From the NCBI GenBank assembly GCA_044350895.1, contig JBILGT010000019.1, positions 1-28,982 of the forward strand: a DNA stretch of 28,982 bases, read 5' to 3'. The position numbers and the translations under genes are program-made. Every line of letters begins with the position of its first letter. Within the stretch, counting starts at the first letter, position 1. Under the pieces are notes generated by a model, which was not told the origin of the DNA, did not search any database, and saw nothing but the letters and a program-made list of their open reading frames with translations. Positions 24,984 through 28,982 of this stretch are shown in pieces. The stretch comes from OMIS01 sp044350895. GTDB taxonomy: Bacteria; Patescibacteriota; Microgenomatia; UBA1400; PJMF01.

Positions 24984-24989
24984 TATAGT
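24984..24989 (+). promoter_or_regulatory. -10 element TATAGT, leaderless spacing
   Basis: TATAGT ends seven bases before the ATG at 24997, the same spacing and hexamer as at 2832. Confidence 0.5.
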
Positions 24990-24996
24990 GTAGGTA

Positions 24997-25707
24997 ATGA
25001 AAAAAAAGTCATCTGCCCCAGTTGTACTTGTTACGCTGTTATTGTTCACCATGCTTGGAACACTTGCCGCTACAAGTAAGCATTTCTCTTTAAAAAAACT
25101 GAACATTTTTGAAAAAGGTAGACCTGTCGCAACATTCATTCCATCGTTTGCTCCGTCCGTATACGTCCCCAAAGTTCAACCACTACCCAGTGACATCCCA
25201 ATCAATCCTACAGAGCTCGCAATCACTCCAGAAGGTCGCTTCAAATATCATTTTACACTTGGAGAGCCCCATCAAGCTGAAGCTGATTTCACCAACAACT
25301 ACACCATTGAGTTTCCTACCAGTTGGAAATCATTTACCAATACAAATGACAGGTATGGAACAAATCTTATTCTCAAAAAGGAAAGCAGCACCATTACCGT
25401 TGATCAACAACTATACGAGGGAGGTGTCTGCATATTTCTACAGGAAGGTGAACAACAGCGAGATGCAGGAGTCCCGTGCACTTTAGTTGAAAATATCACC
25501 ATTGGTGGTGAATCATATAAAATATTCTACTACCGAGATCGTGTTGAACAGTACAATCAGAAAAGATATGGACTCTGCAAAGTTGTTGACTCACTATACT
25601 GTTCACCATGGGCAAAATTTGGTGAAGTTCAATACGTAACTGTCTCAGATACAACAGAAGATTATCAAGAATTTAAATCAGTAGTCAAAAGCATTGTCGT
25701 GGACTAG
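24997..25707 (+). CDS. Membrane-anchored extracytoplasmic protein, unknown
   Basis: 236 residues. A basic MKKK and a hydrophobic segment at 8-26 form a signal anchor. No lipobox Cys follows, so the rest is exported and tethered or cleaved near LAATSK. A Pro/Val/Ser-rich linker spans about 40-75. A beta-rich domain follows, with IEFPTSWKSF near 107 and four Cys (in GGVC, VPC, GLC and LYC) that could form two disulfides. The YTIEFPTSWKSF stretch is reminiscent of PsbP-like or surface domains, but no family is claimed. It has its own leaderless-type promoter and converges with the dockerin-like pseudogene. Confidence 0.65.
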   Translation: MKKKSSAPVVLVTLLLFTMLGTLAATSKHFSLKKLNIFEKGRPVATFIPSFAPSVYVPKVQPLPSDIPINPTELAITPEGRFKYHFTLGEPHQAEADFTNNYTIEFPTSWKSFTNTNDRYGTNLILKKESSTITVDQQLYEGGVCIFLQEGEQQRDAGVPCTLVENITIGGESYKIFYYRDRVEQYNQKRYGLCKVVDSLYCSPWAKFGEVQYVTVSDTTEDYQEFKSVVKSIVVD

Positions 25708-26025
25708 TAGTACCAAAATATTGCAGTAACAAATTGTAGTCAAAAATATTAATTACACCATCAGGGTTACCTCTTGGTGCAATGTCAGAACGTAATCGTG
25801 TCGGAGTAGGAATTGGAGTCACATATGGGCTTGGAGATGGTGAGGGCGTCGGCGTTGGTTGGACAGAGCCGTTTCGCGGTGCGACTCTTGAATAATTAAA
25901 TTGTTACTACTAGAAGTAGGTGGATAAACAAAGAGTGGTTCTAAATCACTTGCGGCAAATATTGGTCCTGCAGTAACGAGCAACAATAAACTAGAGGTGA
26001 AAATGAACAAGAATTTGTATTTCAT
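25685..26025 (-). pseudogene. Secreted dockerin-like (EF-hand) protein, frameshifted
   Basis: Frame one, from the ATG at 26025, gives a signal peptide (KYKFLFIFTSSLLLLVTAG, cleavage near IFAAS) and a short Ser/Pro stretch. A second frame, open from 25903 down to TGA at 25685-25687, gives a linker (QPTPTPSPSPSPYVTPIP) and one dockerin-type calcium loop with its helix: GNPDGVINIFDYNLLLQYFG. Joining them needs one -1 shift between about 25903 and 25862, equal to a lost base. Single repeats of this form occur at the C-termini of CPR surface proteins. The loop's first ligand position is Arg instead of Asp, so calcium binding may already be weakened. A sequencing error is the main alternative. Repaired length would be about 113 codons. 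Confidence 0.7.
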
Positions 26026-26033
26026 TCACATCT

Positions 26034-26039
26034 AGAATA
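26034..26039 (-). promoter_or_regulatory. -10 element TATTCT, leaderless spacing
   Basis: TATTCT with an upstream TG lies eight bases before the ATG at 26025, so the promoter of the frameshifted gene still looks intact. Confidence 0.4.
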
Positions 26040-26094
26040 TCACACAATAAAATCTGACTTGATCAATTAGTTTTTTTCTTAGATAGTATACATA

Positions 26095-27444
26095 ATGAAA
26101 GTTTTCAAAGCACTCAGCCGCTACATTTTAATTGTGACGTTTTTAGTTGCATCTTTTATCATTTCACGCTCAATCCCAGGATTGAGTAACATGTTCTCAA
26201 AATTTCCCAATGGCATGTATCTTTCCATAGCATTAATTTTCATTATTGGCTTTGGCACACGTAAGATCTCAAAAAAAGTATTCATTCCCTCATTCGTATT
26301 GGCCATTTTAACTGGTATTTCATTACAACCATTATTTAGTTCCTTCACGGGTAACTACATGGTTCTTTCAATCATTAATGAGTTTTTGGCTGCCCTCATT
26401 CTTTTTGGTAGTGGTGTAGAAATGCCCTGGCAGAGTTTTAAAAAGTACTTCGGACCAGTGGCTAGTCTTGCCTTTTTTGGAATGCTCATTTCGGTACTAC
26501 TCTTTGCTTTACTCATGGAGTTTCTAGCTGGCTTTGCGGGAATAGAAGTACCTGCTTTTTCATTCTTACTCATGGGCGCAATTCTTGCTGCAGTTGAACC
26601 ATCAGCTATCATTCCAATCTTCAAAAATCTGCATTTTCCAGATAGAAAAGTGCGAGATGTTGCAATTGCAGAGGGCGCTGTCAATGATGTTACGGGAACT
26701 ATCATAACGCGCTTCTTTTTAGTCGCTGCACTAGCTTCAAATCATGCAGGGGGCAGTGTAATGAGTACATTCCTGCCACTTCTCCAGAGACATCATTTTG
26801 ATGCATTTGCTTTAGAAATTATCTGGGGAACAATAGTTGGTGTGATTGGCGCAAAGATCTTGCAGAAATGGTACAACCCTGGGACATCAGAACGAGATAA
26901 TCCAGCCCTCTTTTTTGCAATTCCCATCTTTTGTTATGCGTTGGGTGGAATAATTGGTGGCTCAGGATACTTAGCTGCATTTGTAGCTGGTTTACTGTAC
27001 CAATCTAGTACCACAACACGCAATGTAGCTCATTTTTATGAAACTTTTAATAGTCACTTAGTCGTACCAGTTATTTTTGTACTACTCGGTGCAGTAATCC
27101 CTATAGATGCACTGGTGGAAACTGCTGGTATAGGCATTGTTGCGTCATTGATATTTATGTTAGTAGTTCGTCCAACAGTTGTTTTTGCAAGTTTAATTCC
27201 CTGGTTATTTGGAAAAAACAGACAGTTCAATTTGGCTGAATACATTTTTTTAAGCAGTATAAGAGAAACTGGTGGAGTTTCTGCTGTGTTACTGTTGATA
27301 ATTGCTTCTCAAGGTATTGAGGGAGTTCAGTATATATTCGGTATTGGATTTTGGGTGATATTTATGACACTGATGATTGAGCCACCGCTCATGCCATGGC
27401 TTACTAAGAAGTTGCAGATTGCTGAACCTATACCCAACACGTAA
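26095..27444 (+). CDS. Cation:proton antiporter, CPA1/NhaP-like
   Basis: 449 residues with about 12-13 membrane helices, the usual length of the transmembrane domain without a regulatory tail. The ion-site motif of electroneutral CPA1 exchangers is present as EGAVND (193-198), and Gly-rich helices flank it (GAILAAVEPSAIIPIF, 161-176). In that segment most relatives have TDP; here it is VEP, with Glu for Asp. The protein would exchange Na+ or K+ for H+ and help pH or salt balance. TAGTAT five bases before the ATG may be its -10. It stands alone, divergent from the dockerin-like gene. Confidence 0.85.
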   Translation: MKVFKALSRYILIVTFLVASFIISRSIPGLSNMFSKFPNGMYLSIALIFIIGFGTRKISKKVFIPSFVLAILTGISLQPLFSSFTGNYMVLSIINEFLAALILFGSGVEMPWQSFKKYFGPVASLAFFGMLISVLLFALLMEFLAGFAGIEVPAFSFLLMGAILAAVEPSAIIPIFKNLHFPDRKVRDVAIAEGAVNDVTGTIITRFFLVAALASNHAGGSVMSTFLPLLQRHHFDAFALEIIWGTIVGVIGAKILQKWYNPGTSERDNPALFFAIPIFCYALGGIIGGSGYLAAFVAGLLYQSSTTTRNVAHFYETFNSHLVVPVIFVLLGAVIPIDALVETAGIGIVASLIFMLVVRPTVVFASLIPWLFGKNRQFNLAEYIFLSSIRETGGVSAVLLLIIASQGIEGVQYIFGIGFWVIFMTLMIEPPLMPWLTKKLQIAEPIPNT

Positions 27445-27579
27445 TGGTTGGTTACTGTCGGATCTGTGGAATGAAATAATAAACGAGTTCAAGATTAACA
27501 ATCCCATTGTTTTTCACATTTCTACAGGTAGACTATGAGGAGTTTAGCTTGGTCTAACTAAGAATACTCAAACATCTGA

Positions 27580-27585
27580 TATACT
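27580..27585 (+). promoter_or_regulatory. -10 element TATACT, leaderless spacing
   Basis: TGATATACT (extended -10) ends six bases before the ATG at 27592. Confidence 0.5.
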
Positions 27586-27591
27586 TTTTTT

Positions 27592-27924
27592 ATGAAAAAG
27601 AGAAAAAATAACGATGCCTTATTTTTGTCTGTATTTTTTGGGTTGGTTACCTTGCTGCCTTTTATTTTTCTCGAACTCATAAACAAAAAAAAATTTAACG
27701 AGGGGTTACCTATACAGCTTTATTCTTTTGCTTGGGTAGTTCTTACAATCTTCATATTTATTCTATTGCCAATAATAGAAGCTGTGAAATTAAGAAAATC
27801 TATCTTTGAAAAGCCTATTGAGCTAACTTTACGATTGTTTGGATTATTACTTTTGGCATCTATTCTAGTTGGTTTGTTGGTTGATCAATGGCCATGCCTG
27901 ATGGGTGTACCGAACTGTGACTAG
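27592..27924 (+). CDS. Small three-helix membrane protein, unknown
   Basis: 110 residues. A basic start (MKKRKNND) sets the N-terminus inside; hydrophobic segments lie at about 11-28, 43-65 and 82-100. The tail, WPCLMGVPNCD, has two Cys and would lie outside. No family recognised. The start is supported by an extended -10 six bases upstream. The 135 bases after its stop up to hepT hold no gene, hairpin or repeat that I can see. Confidence 0.55.
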   Translation: MKKRKNNDALFLSVFFGLVTLLPFIFLELINKKKFNEGLPIQLYSFAWVVLTIFIFILLPIIEAVKLRKSIFEKPIELTLRLFGLLLLASILVGLLVDQWPCLMGVPNCD

Positions 27925-28059
27925 TTTTTAGTTCAAGAAAGCGATTCGTAGTCCTCTCTGCAATCTGAAACCGTTTGCAAACTCTCTCAAAAAATCGATA
28001 TGTGTCGGCCAAACGCACTTTGTTTCGAACCACTTTTGATCTGGGTTACTGAAATAATG

Positions 28060-28386
28060 TCAAAGTACTTCTAGTTTCTTTTTTAACTCAGGAATATTTT
28101 GTTGAATTGTGTCCCAGACTATTTGTAGATCGACTTCGTCATATCCATGAATTAAAAAGTTTCGCATGGATATAACTTGTCTCAAGGGTAAATCTCGATT
28201 ATTACTTTTAAACTCACTAGAAAGTTTATTTGCCGCTTCACCTAAGACTTCAAGCTGACGAATTGTTGCATCATGGAGCATTTGATCTGTCGAGAACTCT
28301 TCAAAAGAAACAGTAGCAGTATATAGAGCGATTTGAGCAATCGCTTCTTTCATGTCCTGCAAGTAAACATCATCAGTTTTGTTCAT
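28060..28386 (-). CDS. hepT: HepT-like HEPN-domain toxin (DUF86)
   Basis: 108 residues, all helical. The HEPN active-site motif RX4HXY is complete: R75, H80 and Y82 in RNFLIHGY. HEPN proteins of this type act as ribonucleases or are held inactive when the partner MntA adds AMP to the motif Tyr. The gene starts inside the 3' end of mntA (14-base overlap), so the two are translated together. Here the nucleotidyltransferase comes first and the HEPN protein second. Length is slightly short but normal for the family. Whether the pair is a true toxin-antitoxin system in this organism is inference from the known MntA-HepT pairs. Confidence 0.88.
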   Translation of the reverse strand: MNKTDDVYLQDMKEAIAQIALYTATVSFEEFSTDQMLHDATIRQLEVLGEAANKLSSEFKSNNRDLPLRQVISMRNFLIHGYDEVDLQIVWDTIQQNIPELKKKLEVL

Positions 28387-28672
28387 AAATGGTAATAAGA
28401 TCTTCGTCTATATATGGCTTCAAAATAGGTTTTATATTTTTTCTGGTAACTAAGTCTACTTTTCTACCCAGTGTTGTTTCTAAGTAAAATTGAATGTCAG
28501 CTAAATCGAACAGTGTTTTGTTTGTATTAAAATCTATTAAAACGTCAATATCACTGTTTGATTTTTCCTCGCCCCGAGCCGCGGAACCAAATAAACCAAG
28601 GTAGGAAATACCCTGTTCTTGATACATGGTTTGATTGGCTTTTTCTTGAAGTTTACTCAAGTACTTATTCAT
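28373..28672 (-). CDS. mntA: MntA-like minimal nucleotidyltransferase (antitoxin)
   Basis: 99 residues from the ATG at 28672 (MNKYLSK). A start six codons earlier (28690) lies upstream of the TATACT and was rejected. The minimal nucleotidyltransferase core is intact: GLFGSAARG at 26-34, the metal-binding pair D41 and D43 in SDIDVLIDF, and a third acidic residue D73 in KVDLV. Such proteins transfer AMP to the Tyr of the HepT motif and neutralise it. It overlaps hepT by 14 bases. The promoter gives a leaderless-type spacing of six bases. Confidence 0.88.
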   Translation of the reverse strand: MNKYLSKLQEKANQTMYQEQGISYLGLFGSAARGEEKSNSDIDVLIDFNTNKTLFDLADIQFYLETTLGRKVDLVTRKNIKPILKPYIDEDLITIYEQN

Positions 28673-28678
28673 ATCATG

Positions 28679-28684
28679 AGTATA
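28679..28684 (-). promoter_or_regulatory. -10 element TATACT for mntA-hepT, leaderless spacing
   Basis: Minus-strand TATACT ends six bases before the ATG at 28672 and decides that start over the upstream in-frame ATG. Confidence 0.5.
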
Positions 28685-28735
28685 ACACATGCCAGGAAAT
28701 AAAGGATTATCTGGATGAAAAATACATTTTATAGT

Positions 28736-28748
28736 GACAGGACTCGAA
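28736..28748 (-). repeat. tRNA T-arm-like remnant, copy of part of tRNA-Pro
   Basis: Thirteen bases (GACAGGACTCGAA on the plus strand) are identical to 28868-28880 in the 3' half of the tRNA-Pro gene and have the same orientation. The rest of a tRNA (matching acceptor arm, anticodon arm) is not found around it. It could be a decayed tRNA or half of an attachment site. Confidence 0.4.
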
Positions 28749-28808
28749 TCATTTCCAGATTAGAGAAAATCTAGTTCGTTTTAGTATCAATAACCAACGA
28801 AATATCTC

Positions 28809-28845
28809 TGCCTGGAACGGTTCGAACTTTTATTTTGTCCAGGCA
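28809..28845. other. tRNA-like hairpin, unknown
   Basis: TGCCTGGA (28809-28816) and TCCAGGCA (28838-28845) form a perfect 8-bp stem enclosing 21 bases that contain GGTTCGAAC, a T-loop-like sequence. It resembles an acceptor stem joined directly to a T loop, with the D and anticodon arms missing. No T-run follows on either strand, so a terminator is unlikely. Confidence 0.35.
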
Positions 28846-28857
28846 AGGTAAAACATT

Positions 28858-28934
28858 TGGTCGGGGAGACAGGACTCGAACCTGCGACCGCTCGCACCCC
28901 ATGCGAGTATTCTAGCCATCTGAACTACTCCCCG
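28858..28934 (-). tRNA. tRNA-Pro (anticodon GGG)
   Basis: Read on the minus strand the gene folds fully. The 7-bp acceptor CGGGGAG/CTCCCCG is perfect. The D arm is GTTC/GAAT with GG in the loop, the anticodon stem is CTCGC/GCGAG, and the loop is ATGGGGT. The anticodon GGG is at 28898-28900, followed by G37 as expected for proline. The variable loop has five bases and the T stem GCAGG/CCTGT encloses TTCGAGT. The discriminator base is A, and CCA is encoded (28858-28860). It serves CCC and CCU codons. Confidence 0.95.
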
Positions 28935-28982
28935 ATACACCTCTTCTCTCAGAGGCATCAGCAGCTATTGTACTTCATTTTA

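Noticed and set aside
1..28982. CRISPR array, rRNA genes, prophage module or large tandem repeats
   Set aside because: No regularly spaced repeats, rRNA-like stretches or phage structural genes were seen on reading through the window.

Overview
The window looks like part of the chromosome of a Candidate Phyla Radiation (Patescibacteria) bacterium, possibly in or near Microgenomates. This is inferred from gene content, not from a marker gene. Supporting signs are an AT-rich sequence (about 35% GC in a stretch counted near 6.1 kb), dense small genes, several GT-C/GT39 membrane glycosyltransferases, a YerC-like regulator followed by metG and a TatD nuclease, a Pro/Thr/Ser-linked dockerin-like surface protein, and almost no Shine-Dalgarno sequences. 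Instead, a -10 hexamer often lies 6-9 nt before the start ATG, which suggests leaderless mRNAs. TGA is an ordinary stop here (tatD, rmuC and the YibE/F gene all end in TGA).

Layout. 1-410: the end of an insertion sequence, with a minus-strand zinc-ribbon/HTH transposase running off the left edge. It has cut off the 5' end of a GT39-like gene (450-1838). 1907-2641: a GC-rich minus-strand gene with a strong Shine-Dalgarno, probably acquired. 2845-3713: a small membrane protein, an N-terminally truncated aminoglycoside-phosphotransferase-like gene, and an opposite-strand coding-like fragment. 3776-5725: a ZIP metal transporter and a YibE/F-like membrane protein. 5751-8342: a GT39 protein and a membrane-anchored alpha/beta hydrolase. 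8348-9995: rmuC and a small membrane protein, divergent and sharing one palindromic -10 element. 10034-12723: YerC-like regulator, metG and TatD.

12720-19662 is a cell-envelope glycan block, all on the plus strand and tightly spaced. It holds a processive-type GT2, a GT39, a small membrane protein, a WecA/MraY-like phosphoglycosyltransferase with altered active-site residues, a UbiA-type decaprenyl-phosphate phosphoribosyltransferase-like protein and a protein O-mannosyltransferase. Together they suggest sugars loaded onto polyprenyl phosphate and transferred to glycans or proteins outside the membrane.

19613-22962 (minus) is a UvrD-like helicase with a C-terminal PD-(D/E)XK nuclease domain, preceded by an 80-residue protein. 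Then come an unknown gene (23010), a MurL-like PP-loop epimerase (23498-24799), a secreted unknown protein (24997), a frameshifted dockerin-like gene (25685-26025), a cation:proton antiporter, a small membrane protein, an MntA-HepT toxin-antitoxin pair and a tRNA-Pro(GGG) with nearby tRNA-like fragments. No CRISPR array, rRNA or convincing riboswitch was seen.
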